Both the position numbers and the translations under genes were made by a program. A DNA stretch of 64,000 nt, from NCBI RefSeq assembly GCF_007748175.1, contig NZ_CP037422.1, positions 2,982,020 to 3,046,019 on the forward strand, written 5' to 3'. The notes beneath the pieces are model-generated. The model saw only the letters and a program-made list of their open reading frames with translations. It was not told the origin of the DNA and did no database searches. This DNA is from Gimesia aquarii (lineage in GTDB: Bacteria > Planctomycetota > Planctomycetia > Planctomycetales > Planctomycetaceae). Positions 1-10,400 of this stretch are shown piece after piece (position 1 is the stretch's first letter; each line of letters starts with the position of its first letter).

Positions 1-126
1 TCACCAAACAAAGACAAGGAATTCTGCGTACAAATCGTCAGGAAATAAAAACCCGCCTGCGAATAGTCATACCTCGGCAACCGAATCATCTTCCGCCGCG
101 CCAAATTCATAACAATCCCTCCGTAG

Positions 127-148
127 GGGTCGACCCATGTGTCGACCC
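127..148. repeat. 8-6-8 palindrome, hairpin-forming
   Basis: Perfect 8-bp arms GGGTCGAC (127-134) and GTCGACCC (141-148) flank a 6-nt loop. It lies downstream of the minus-strand gene ending at 389, but there is no T tract on either side, so a classical intrinsic terminator is not supported. Bases 1-126 show nothing recognisable. Confidence 0.6.
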
Positions 149-385
149 GCCGTTCGACATCCTCACCGATTCACACCCACATCGGCACCACGTGAAACCA
201 TCCGCACGCCACAACACAAACATGTCAACCCCGTGGGCTGACACGTGGGTCAGCCCTAAATTGATCATCAATGCGTTACAAAAAACGTAGGTGTCGACCC
301 GCCGCGCGATATCCCCACCGATTCACACCCTCAACGGCACCACATAAAACCGTCCGTACGCCTCAACACAAACACCTCAACCCCG
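139..385. repeat. imperfect 95-bp direct repeat, two copies
   Basis: Copy 1 spans about 139-233 and copy 2 about 291-385, an offset of 152 bp. Both run from tgtcgacccgccg through a shared caccgattcacaccc block to caaccccg, with scattered substitutions. There is no open frame across them. The spacer holds the 235-256 palindrome. They look like noncoding dispersed repeats, possibly copies of a mobile miniature element. Confidence 0.6.
235..256. repeat. 8-6-8 palindrome, second element
   Basis: Perfect 8-bp arms GGGCTGAC (235-242) and GTCAGCCC (249-256) flank the 6-nt loop acgtgg. It has the same 8-6-8 geometry as the element at 127-148 with different arm sequence, which suggests a family of short dispersed palindromes rather than one duplicated site. 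Confidence 0.6.
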
Positions 386-388
386 CCG

Positions 389-1495
389 TTATCCCCCCGA
401 TTTGAGCTGCGCAACATACGGGCTCAACGCCTTATCAAACTGAATCATTGCGTCGACCAGTTTTTCAATCGTCTGTGGCCATTCCGTTTCGTCATCTCGA
501 TAGCCACCTTCAATTTCGAGCTTGATCCGGCTAGCCCGATTATTATCCAGGCGTCTCCAGTCTACAGGCTCACCAACGACAGATTCAATCTGCTCCTTAT
601 GCGAAAATAATGCGTCAAATATCTGCTTGTTTTCATTCTGACTGCCGACACCACGATCGATATATAAATCAATAAAAGAAGTATGCTGAGTGATCTTATA
701 ATGATATCTTAGCCCTGCCATCCCGGCTCCCGTTCCAATCTCATACCGATCAGTTGGTGCTATATTTGCATGCAGGTCCGTTTTGGAATGCGCATACTCC
801 AACAACCTCGTCCAGAAGCGTTTACGGATCGTATACCGCTCAGCCCGGTCTTTGCGTTCCTGGCGTTCTTTTTCCCGAATCTGCACAGTATATGTGGACG
901 CCTCGGGCAGGGGAACAATCTGTTGCACATCTACCAGGATCTTCTCTCCATATCGGTACGGCTTCATCCGCATACAGCGGATATCTAGATCTCGATCATT
1001 CAGCCAGAGGACAGCTGTTGTCAGTTCCTTGGAAAATTCGGCTGACGCCAGAATGATCCGCACATCCTGGGCAAAGCGGTCTTCATCCGGTTCACTCCAG
1101 TCAAGATGTTCCAGCAATGCTTCATGGGCGTCACTCTCTTTACCGATTTTTTTGAGATAGCCAGAGAAAACTTCCACAGCGCGATCAAACGTCATTGCGG
1201 AAACCATCGCCGCATAGCGGATCGCCTGCAGCTCCATATGCCCGCCATCTTCGGTCCGCTTGAGTTCAATCACCACCAAGTTGGCAGCCTTGTCAACACC
1301 CAAAAGATCAATCCGTCGACTCCCTTCGGTCCATTCCCCAAATTCCTCAGCAATCACCAGTGTATCCGGCGAGATGACATCTACCTGTATTCGCAACAAC
1401 CGTTGCAGATCATGCCGCTCCTTCACTCCCACCTTGGCATATGACGTCTCGGTAAGCTCTTGCAGTGAATCTGCAGTAATCTCATATATTGCCAT
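389..1495 (-). CDS. PD-(D/E)XK nuclease-like protein with DUF4268-like C-terminal domain
   Basis: A 368-residue protein. Residues about 25-100 read as a NucS/DUF91-type PD-(D/E)XK core: an EEFGEW segment, RIDLLGVD (D63), VVIELKR (E77, K79), then QAIRYAA (Q90), the usual order of nuclease acidic, ExK and QxxxY-type positions. Residues about 225-365 (RKRFWTRLLEY onward) match what I know of the DUF4268 domain that often follows such cores. It is expected to be a cytoplasmic DNA- or RNA-cleaving enzyme; its substrate is unknown. It starts 68 bp downstream of the GIY-YIG gene on the same strand, so the two may be co-transcribed. Two nuclease-like genes together could be a defence or repair pair, but nothing in the sequence proves this. 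The ATG is preceded by a weak AAGAGAA Shine-Dalgarno-like stretch. Confidence 0.8.
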   Translation of the reverse strand: MAIYEITADSLQELTETSYAKVGVKERHDLQRLLRIQVDVISPDTLVIAEEFGEWTEGSRRIDLLGVDKAANLVVIELKRTEDGGHMELQAIRYAAMVSAMTFDRAVEVFSGYLKKIGKESDAHEALLEHLDWSEPDEDRFAQDVRIILASAEFSKELTTAVLWLNDRDLDIRCMRMKPYRYGEKILVDVQQIVPLPEASTYTVQIREKERQERKDRAERYTIRKRFWTRLLEYAHSKTDLHANIAPTDRYEIGTGAGMAGLRYHYKITQHTSFIDLYIDRGVGSQNENKQIFDALFSHKEQIESVVGEPVDWRRLDNNRASRIKLEIEGGYRDDETEWPQTIEKLVDAMIQFDKALSPYVAQLKSGG

Positions 1496-1563
1496 ATCTG
1501 TTCTCTTTTCAGCTATTGAGCCTGATACAATGCGGCTTTAATCTTCTAGTTCGAAGTGCTGCG

Positions 1564-2442
1564 TCAGGCGTTCGATTGTTCTTCTTCAGCTTGATTTGGT
1601 GCGCGTTTCACTTCGTGTAATGTTTTCCCTTCTTTATTTTTCCATTCGACCCAGCCGTTAGCGTTGCGGCCCAGAATAACTTGCGCTGCGCCACTAGGAG
1701 TTTCAAATTGAAAATCTTGTACAAATATAAATTGGCCTGACTCTGTTTCTTTCAAAATTTGGCTTTCTGTTAATCTTCCGCGCAAGTTAGAAACAGTAGA
1801 GCTGGCAGATCCTGATATTTGCTGTCGGCATAATGAGTCTTTACTGACAAGAAATCCATCTTCATTTAATGTACCTGTAGCCTGAGCTTCAGGACCCTGA
1901 CAATAAAACCAGTCCGTATCTGCAACTGGGCGTGCTGGGTCGAATAACGGATAACCCAGAGCCGTCAGTAAAATCCCTAATGTTTCAAACGCATCGAGCA
2001 GGTCTGCCTGCATCGGCTCTGTCACAAAAGGTTCTCTTGGGTTCTGCTCATTATCAAGCAGAAAGCGGTCTACTTCTTTAGCGCGTTGGATACAGTACCA
2101 TTCCAACCATCGAATGTGTGCAGGGGTAAAAGCTTGTGTTTTGGAAATCCCCAAAACCGCCGTTTTCCAGAATTCTTTTTCATTGCTATGACTGTCTAGT
2201 CGTTTTTTGACATCTTCTGTTTGACCAATGTAGACAATGGGTTTGACCTGATCTTCTACTTCGCCGAAGAGAAAATAGACTGCGATCTGTTCTAGTTCAG
2301 GTCGTTTCTTGGCACCACCTAATTCACTTTGTGGAATCAACACTGTCTGTACTGTGCGCGTCGTCAATTCGGCAATCCGAATCCCGCGAGGTTCTCCATT
2401 CGGTAAATAGATTTGAATTGTGCGTCCCAGTTGTTCAGACAT
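1564..2442 (-). CDS. GIY-YIG nuclease family protein with DUF4357-like C-terminal domain
   Basis: About 292 residues from the ATG at 2442. An in-frame GTG at 2454 would add four residues; I prefer the ATG because AAGTGAG lies upstream of it while nothing like a ribosome binding site precedes the GTG. Numbering from the GTG, AVY at 58-60 stands for the GIY motif, VYIGQTE carries the YIG motif (75-77), R85 in KKRL fits the catalytic arginine, and E118 in WLEW fits the metal-binding glutamate. The C-terminal GRNANGWVEWKN segment (about 263-274) is typical of DUF4357, which often ends GIY-YIG proteins. The likely role is DNA nicking or cleavage in the cytoplasm. It is the first gene of a probable two-gene minus-strand unit with the PD-(D/E)XK gene at 389-1495. 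Confidence 0.8.
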   Translation of the reverse strand: MSEQLGRTIQIYLPNGEPRGIRIAELTTRTVQTVLIPQSELGGAKKRPELEQIAVYFLFGEVEDQVKPIVYIGQTEDVKKRLDSHSNEKEFWKTAVLGISKTQAFTPAHIRWLEWYCIQRAKEVDRFLLDNEQNPREPFVTEPMQADLLDAFETLGILLTALGYPLFDPARPVADTDWFYCQGPEAQATGTLNEDGFLVSKDSLCRQQISGSASSTVSNLRGRLTESQILKETESGQFIFVQDFQFETPSGAAQVILGRNANGWVEWKNKEGKTLHEVKRAPNQAEEEQSNA

Positions 2443-4054
2443 GTTGTTTCTCACTTTTAACCAGCGTTTAAAACATCAGCGGTCATTGAATTGGACAGGT
2501 TATCGGCGTTGGCACTTGCGTTTGTATATCCCAGCCGGCACTGACCAGGGAAGGAGTAATGAAAATTGAGCAAATATCGCGTTCGCTGAGTGATTTTTTA
2601 TTGATTGTCATAGCTGCTGTTTCTGAAGAGGGGATGTATGCCTTTTGGGAGCACTAACCCTAAACCCTAAGTATTTAACAGCATATCCTGATCAAGAGTT
2701 TGACGAAAGAGAAAAGGGATAAGAATGTCAACCATGGCAACATGAACACAGCACTAATTCTGATTTGTTGTTCGATCTGCCCGGGACCAAAGCATACGGT
2801 ATAGTAATGAATTAGTAGTTCAATCACATCGGATCTAACCGTTTTCACATCGTGAATACTTTGGAGAACATTAACAAGATTCAGTGGTGCCTGATGTTCA
2901 TTGGAGGGTGGCTGGTTGCAGTCGTGTATAATGTGAGGGCACAGCTTCTTTGGATGGATCTTTCCTAGTTGAAGGATCTACTGTTATTGGAGCGTGTGAT
3001 TTAAGTTCTATGCCAGCGTAGTTTTCTAATTTAAAATGTGAACTGTGATTATGGTTTGTTGGATTTTGGTTGACTCAGCATGTCTCTTGATTGCATCACG
3101 ATCTTGGAATTCACTTATGCGCCTTAATGTCTCGGATATGGTAAAACGACACGTTAAAAAGCTCTGTTTTTGTTGAAAATGATCCGAAACGGGGTCCTCC
3201 ATACTGCACACCCTGAAGTGGTTTTGGTAAAGGTCTCTGAAATTCGTCTGTTTCCAGGGGTTTTTATAGTGCTGAGAAGTGCAGGGGGGCAGAACTTCAC
3301 CGGCGAAATTTCACTGCCTCGCGCGCGCGACGCAGAAATTAAGAGTTTCGAAAACGGGAGTCCCCCGTCAAGACGAAGATCGACACTTTTTTGGAAGGGA
3401 GGAGGGCAGATGAGCCCTGTGATCACATGCGGATCACTGAAGAAATACGCCCGGGTGGATTCGAACCACTGACCTACGGATTCGAAGTCTGGGCTAATGA
3501 TTTCTACCAAATATCTACCACATTCTAACCACACAGAACGAGTTGTTTTATACACTTTGTTGTACTTCGTACTCAAGGTGTCAAATGCGTTTGATAAGTA
3601 TTCGGATGCGGGTTTAGGTACCATTTTTGGTACCTGTCGGATAATCCTTCCCCAAGCATAAGTCTCCAAAAGAAATCAAACACAGTAACAGGTTGAAAGT
3701 TCAGTCAAAAACGTGGGAATCAGCCTTTCAACAAAAACAAAACACAGTGTCCAAAAGAGCTCATGTGCAGCGCACCAAGCTTATCCTTGATATCAAATAC
3801 TCCAAGGTACTTGTTACATCCTCAACGACTCTAATTTCTATTGGCTGGAACCACCTGCACCGAGGGAGAATCTTACTCGCTGAAAATCAATGCCTTTCAC
3901 AATACAGCAAATAAGATTGGTCATACGAAATTCCTTAATCAGTTCACTCAAAATCTCAGTGACTAAACTCAGTCAACCTTTGTTAACCCTCATTTTATTA
4001 TTTTATTAATGTCAGAGAAAAAATGAAATTTGTATAGAACTGTAAGAGTCCACG
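2443..4054. other. 1.6-kb region without a convincing gene
   Basis: I see no intact gene here. It contains a 3'-half tRNA-like fragment (3447-3493), a perfect 7-6-7 palindrome (AGGTACC, 3616-3622, and GGTACCT, 3629-3635), and an open minus-strand frame running from 3669 through the tRNA fragment to 3154. The first codons of that frame (QVPKMVPKPA) recall the degenerate tails of planctomycete integrases, but no recombinase active-site residues are present. Open frames on the plus strand (for example 3170-3472, 3693-3914) have no recognisable content. Confidence 0.5.
3447..3493 (-). other. 3'-half tRNA-Arg(TCG)-like fragment, possible attachment-site remnant
   Basis: Read on the minus strand, the segment has an anticodon-loop-like CTTCGAA, a variable region TCCGTAGGTC, a T-arm GTGG-TTCGAAT-CCAC (four of five pairs), and a 3' acceptor-like strand ending CCGGGCGTA. 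No D-arm or 5' acceptor strand precedes it, so it is not a functional tRNA gene. Integrative elements commonly duplicate just the 3' half of a tRNA at their att sites, and this fits that pattern. The TCG anticodon is the natural reading but rests on a partial stem. A decayed pseudo-tRNA is the alternative. Confidence 0.5.
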
Positions 4055-4080
4055 AGGTATTCTCCTCCTTAAGCCTGCCA
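4055..4080 (+). promoter_or_regulatory. leader element shared by the two giant genes (copy 1)
   Basis: The block aggtattctcctcc, two differing bases, then aagcctgcca recurs upstream of the second giant gene at 37331-37355, at a similar distance from the GTG start (about 160-165 nt). Both copies also have tgtataga 15-25 nt upstream. Within it, CTCCTT (4065-4070) is exactly complementary to the gene's own AAGGAG ribosome binding site (4232-4237). A translational control hairpin is possible; conservation is seen, function is inferred. Confidence 0.4.
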
Positions 4081-4243
4081 CACGTACATTTATTCATATA
4101 AATTTCGATTCATTGATTCATATGAAATGAATGTCAATTCCCTAGATCTCTTAACTCTTAAAAGCCATTTTTTATTCAGTTGTCATTAGCATCAATTGAA
4201 CACAGTCATTGAAAGCAATTAATCACAATAGAAGGAGTTTACT

Positions 4244-4405
4244 GTGCTCATTAGTAACTGGTTAAGTACTCTTGTTTCGCGTATACGACGACGTCCCCGC
4301 TATAATTCTCGTGCACGTCGTGACATTCGCAAACGCTGGCAAGCCGTCCAGCAAAATCGTTTAACAACCGTTGACCGACTGGAAGACCGAACTCTCTTAA
4401 CGACT
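4244..4405 (+). other. N-terminal export/anchor leader of first giant protein
   Basis: Residues 1-54 are strongly basic (RIRRRPRYNSRARR) and end in VDRLEDRTLLT, the LExRxLL pattern of the planctomycete extracellular N-terminal domain. There is no classical long hydrophobic core; only MLISNWLSTLVS is apolar. The same block at 37514-37675 differs at nine positions. By family knowledge it marks exported giant proteins in planctomycetes; the mechanism is not clear from sequence. Confidence 0.7.
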
Positions 4406-7400
4406 CTATCAATCGCTGATGTAAATCTCGTCGAAGGGGATAGTGGAACCCAAACACTAACCTTTTATGCAAACTTATCGGCATCAGTCGGCGCAGATGT
4501 CACCTTTACCGCAACAACATCCGACATTACTGCCAGCGCCTCTGGCGGTGATTATACTGCTCTGACTTCCCAATCATTCACAATTACCGCCGGAACAACC
4601 AGCGAAGCCATTGCCATCGATATCACGGGAGATACTACTGTCGAATTGGATGAAACCTTCCAGCTGACATTATCAAATCTGAATGATGGAGGGCAGGGTG
4701 TTACCTTTGCAGGAGCAGGGGCCACTGAATCTGCAATCGGAACGATTACGAATGACGATAATTTTGTTTCCATCATCGATGATGGTGATGCTGGTTTTAG
4801 CAAAGTCGGTACCTGGTACAATGCAGGAGCAGGCAGTATTTATACCACTACGGGAACAGGATTAAAAACCGCTTCCTGGGAATTTGATAACTTGGCAGCA
4901 GGCACTTATCGTCTCTCTGGAACTTGGAGAGATGGTACTTCTTTTCGTGCCACGAATGCGCAATACACTATTTCCGGAATCACAGGAGGCGATGTCACCA
5001 CCTATCTCAATCAACAGGAAGTAGCTGCCGATATCTCTGACGCTGGGAAGAACTGGGAAGACCTGGGATATTTTGAAGTTGACGCCAATGGGACAATTAC
5101 CGTTACGCTCTCTGATATTAATGCTGACAGCAACGTCTACGCCGACTCCATGCGACTGGAAGCCATTCCCGCCGGTGTCACGGTTCCCAAAATTAGAGTC
5201 ACACAATCAACCACTAATCTAACCAGTGGCAGCAGTACCCTTGAGTGGGGAGACGTATTGTATGGTCGTCCCGTTGTAAAGACGTTCACAATTAAAAATC
5301 TGGGGAATGGCAATCTGGATTTCAACAGCGGAGTAAGTATCGTTGGTTCTAATGATTTTACCATCACAACCCAACCAGCAAGTACTTTATTGGCTCCCGG
5401 GGAATCCACCACTTTCGAGATTCAGTTTTTATCAACGCAAACGGCGGGACTCTTCTCTGACACGATCAACATCACGACCAACGAGAGTCTTTTCACATTC
5501 AACGTCTCGGCCAACCTCGTGATGTCAGAAATCATCGATGATACTGACGCTGGTTTTAGCAAAGTCGGTACCTGGTACAATGCAGGAGCAGGCAGTATTT
5601 ATACCACTACGGGAACAGGATTAAAAACCGCTTCCTGGGAATTTGATAACTTGGCAGCAGGCACTTATCGTCTCTCTGGAACTTGGAGAGATGGTACTTC
5701 TTTTCGTGCCACGAATGCGCAATACACTATTTCCGGAATCACAGGAGGCGATGTCACCACCTATCTCAATCAACAGGAAGTAGCTGCCGATATCTCTGAC
5801 GCTGGGAAGAACTGGGAAGACCTGGGATATTTTGAAGTTGACGCCAATGGGACAATTACCGTTACGCTCTCTGATATTAATGCTGACAGCAGTATCTACG
5901 CCGACTCCATGCGGCTCGAAGCCATTCCCACCGGTGTCACGGTTCCCGAAATTAGAGTCACACAATCGACTACCAATCTAACCAGTGGCAGCAGTACCCT
6001 TGAATGGGGCGATGTCTTGTATGGCCGTCCCATCACAAAGACATTTACAATTGAGAACCTGGGGAACGGCAATCTGGATTTCAGTGGCGGAGTGAGTCTT
6101 GCTGGTTCGAATGGCTTTACCATCACCTCTCAACCTGGAAGTACGTTATTGGCTCCCGGAGCATCCAGCACATTTGAGGTTCAGTTTCAATTGACGCAAC
6201 CGGCAGGAATATTTACCGACACCATAAGTATCAATACGAACGATAACGACGAAAGCCTTTTCACTTTTGATGTCTCTGCCAACCTCGTGATGTCAGAAAT
6301 CGTTAACCAAGTTGACGCTGGTTTTAGTCTCGTTGGTACCTGGTACAATTCTGCAGGAAATAAGTATGCCCCTGGTGGGACCGGTTTAAGTACCGCTTCC
6401 TGGGAATTTGATAACTTGAGACCGGGGACCTATCGTCTCTCTGGAACTTGGGCAGCCTCTAGTAGTCGTGCTACGAATGCGCAATACACTATTTCCGGAA
6501 TCACAGGAGGTGATGTTACCACCTATCTCAATCAACAGTCAGTAGCCCCTGATGTCTCGGACGCGGGTAAAAACTGGGAAGACCTGGGATATTTCGAGGT
6601 CGATGCCAATGGAATCATTACCGTCACACTTTCCGACATAAACGCTGATGGCTATGTTTTCGCGGACGCCATGCGGCTGGAAGCCATTAATTTAGATCCC
6701 ACACTCGATGATATAGCCGACCCTGCCATCATTAACAGTGATGCTGGTCAGCAGACGGTGAATCTTACTGGGATCACCGCGGGCACCGGTGAAACACAAG
6801 TATTAACGATTACAGCAACCAGTAATAATCCAGATTTAATTCCTGATCCAATTGTGAATTATACATCCGCAAATTCCACAGGAACATTGACGTATGCCCC
6901 GGCTGCAAACCAAAGCGGATCGGCTCTGATAACTGTTACTGTGACAGATGAAGGTGGAGCAACGGTTTCCAAAACATTCACCGTCGCTGTCAATGCTGTA
7001 AATGATGCGCCAGTTGCAATAAATGAAAATATTGCGGCAACTGAAGATGGAAACACTGTTACCACAAGTGTACTTGCCTCCGATGCAGATATCGATGACG
7101 ATGCCAACACATTAACTTATAATATCATTACCCCTGCGGCTGAAGGCACGGCCACTCCCAACAATGATGGCACCTTTACCTTCGATCCGGGAACTGCATT
7201 CCAGGATCTCGCTGCCGGGGAAACACGTCAAGTCTTTTTTACTTTTACCGCAACAGACTCCCATAACGCCGTCAGCAATACGGGAACTGTCACCGTCACC
7301 GTTACTGGTGTCAATGATATTCCCACAGTGAGTGCGGTCATTAATTCAACCGTGACGGAAGACGTAGCGGGCTTCAATCTGAACCTGCTTACCAATGCCA

Positions 7401-10400
7401 CAGACGATGACACCACTGACACGCTTAACATCAGCGATCTACTTCTGACCGGTGGCGATGCGACAGGAATTACCAACAACGGCAATGTCTTGGAGATCGA
7501 TCCGAATGCCTATAATGGATTGGCACAGGGTGAGTCGGCTGTCATCACTTATACCTACAATGTGACTGATGGTAACGGAGGGACTGTGGCCCAGTCCGCT
7601 ACGATCACCATTACTGGCGTCAACGATTTGCCCACATTGGATCCTATCTCGAATCCACTGCCCATTGACGAAGACGCCGGACAGCAGACGATCAACCTCA
7701 CTGGCATCACTGCCGGGGGAGGCGAAACCCAGACGCTGACGGTGACTGCCAGCAGTGACAACCCGGCTTTGATTGCCGATCCCGTCGTGACCTACACCTC
7801 AGCGAATCCCACGGGAACTTTGACTTACACCCCCGTGGCCGATCAGAGTGGATCGGCCACGATCACCGTCACCGTGGAAGACAGCCAGATGGGAATCATC
7901 ACTCAGACCTTTACTGTGGTCGTCAATCCCATCAACGATCTACCTACACTGGATCCCATCACTGATCCACTGCCCATTGACGAAGACGCCGGACAGCAGA
8001 CGATCAACCTCACCGGTATCACTGCCGGGGGAGGCGAAACCCAGACGCTGACGGTGACTGCCAGCAGTGACAACCCGGCTTTGATCGCCGATCCTGTTGT
8101 GATCTACACCTCAGCAAATCCGACCGGCAGTCTGACGTATACACCTATCGCCGATCAGAGTGGATCGGCCACGATCACCGTCACCGTGGACGACAACCAG
8201 GGGGGTATCATCACGCAGACCTTTACCGTGCTCGTCAATCCGGTCAACGACCCACCGATCGCAGTAGACGATACCTTTACGGTCGATGAAGACAGTCTCC
8301 TTGCCGGTAATGTACTGAATACCAATCCTACCACTGCGGACAGTGACATTGAAGGACAGACTTTAACGATTACAGAGATCAATGGTCTTGCTGCGAATGT
8401 GGGAACACAGATCACACTCGCGTCCGGTGCACTTTTAACAGTCGGTGCGACAGGCAGTATCAGCTACGATCCCAACGGACAGTTTGAATCGCTGGCAAAC
8501 GGCCAAACCAACACGGAAACATTTACCTATCAAATTAGCGATGGCAACGGGGGCATTGATACCGCCACCGTCACGATCACCATTACTGGTGTCAACGATT
8601 TGCCCACATTGGATCCTATCTCAAATCCACTGCCCATTGACGAAGACGCCGGACAGCAGACGATCAACCTCACTGGCATCACTGCCGGAAGTGAAAGCCA
8701 AGTTCTGACCGTGACCGCCAGCAGTGACAACCCGGCTTTGATTGCCAATCCCGTCGTGACCTACACCTCAGCGAATCCCACGGGCACTTTGACTTACACC
8801 CCCGTGGCCGATCAGAGTGGATCGGCCACGATCACCGTCACCGTGGAAGACAGCCAGATGGGGATCATCACTCAGACCTTTACTGTGGTCGTCAATCCCA
8901 TCAACGATCTACCTACACTGGATCCCATCACTGACCCACTACCCATTGACGAAGATGCCGGACAGCAGACAATCAATCTCACTGGCATCACTGCCGGGGG
9001 AGGCGAAACTCAAGTTCTGACGGTGACTGCCAGCAGTGACAACCCGGCTTTGATTGCCGATCCCGTTGTGACCTACACCTCAGCAAATCCGACCGGCAGT
9101 CTGACGTATACACCTATCGCCGATCAGAGTGGATCGGCCACGATCACCGTCACCGTGGACGACAACCAGGGGGGTATCACCACTCAGACCTTTACCGTGC
9201 TCGTCAATCCGGTCAACGATCCACCGATCGCAGTAGACGATACCTTTACGGTCGATGAAGACAGCCTCCTTGCCGGTAATGTACTGGATACCAATCCCAC
9301 CACTGCGGACAGTGACATTGAAGGACAGACTTTGACAATCTCAGAAGTCAATGGGGTTGCTGCGAATGTGGGAACGCAGATCACACTCGCGTCCGGTGCA
9401 CTTTTGACAGTCGGTGCGACAGGCAGTATCAGCTACGATCCCAACGGACAGTTTGAATCGCTGGCAAACGGCCAAACCAACACGGAAACATTTACCTATC
9501 AAATTAGTGATGGCAACGGGGGCATTGATACCGCCACCGCTACGATCACCATTACTGGTGTCAACGATTTGCCCACATTGGATCCTATCTCGAATCCACT
9601 GCCCATTGACGAAGACGCCGGACAGCAAACGATCAACCTCACCGGTATCACTGCCGGGGGAGGCGAAACTCAAGTTCTGACCGTGACCGCCAGCAGTGAC
9701 AACCCGGCTTTGATTGCCGATCCCGTCGTGACCTACACCTCAGCAAATCCGACCGGCAGTCTGACGTATACACCTATCGCCGATCAGAGTGGCTCGGCCA
9801 CGATCACCGTCACCGTGGAAGACAGCCAGATGGGAATCATCACTCAGACCTTTACTGTGGTCGTCAATCCTGTTAACGATCCACCTACCCTGGATCCCAT
9901 CTCAAATCCACTGCCCAGTGACGAAGATGCCGGACAGCAGACAATCAATCTCACTGGTATCACTGCCGGGGGAGGCGAAACTCAAGTTCTGACGGTGACC
10001 GCCAGCAGTGACAATCCGGCTTTGATTGCCGATCCCGTCGTAACCTACACCTCTGGCAATCCTACGGGAACTTTGGCTTACACCCCCGTGGCTGACCAGA
10101 GCGGATCGGCCACGATCACCGTCACTGTGGAAGACAGCCAGATGGGAATCATCACGCAGACCTTTACTGTGCTCGTGAATCCTGTTAACGATCCACCTAC
10201 ACTGGATCCCATCTCAAATCCACTGCCCATTGACGAAGATGCCGGACAGCAAACGATCAACCTCACCGGTATCACTGCCGGGGGAGGCGAAACTCAAGTT
10301 CTGACCGTGACCGCCAGCAGTGACAACCCGGCTTTGATTGCCGATCCTGTTGTGACCTACACCTCAGCGAATTCGACTGGCACTTTGACGTATACGCCCA

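Noticed and set aside
2657-2670. accctaaaccctaa, resembling a telomere repeat
   Set aside because: Only two copies, inside a bacterial intergenic region; chance is sufficient.
3447-3520. Functional tRNA gene
   Set aside because: No D-arm or 5' acceptor strand, a mismatch in the T stem and a poor anticodon stem; only the 3' half is tRNA-like.
3154-3669. Minus-strand frame of 171 codons as a real gene
   Set aside because: It reads straight through the tRNA-like fragment and has no recognised domain or ribosome binding site.
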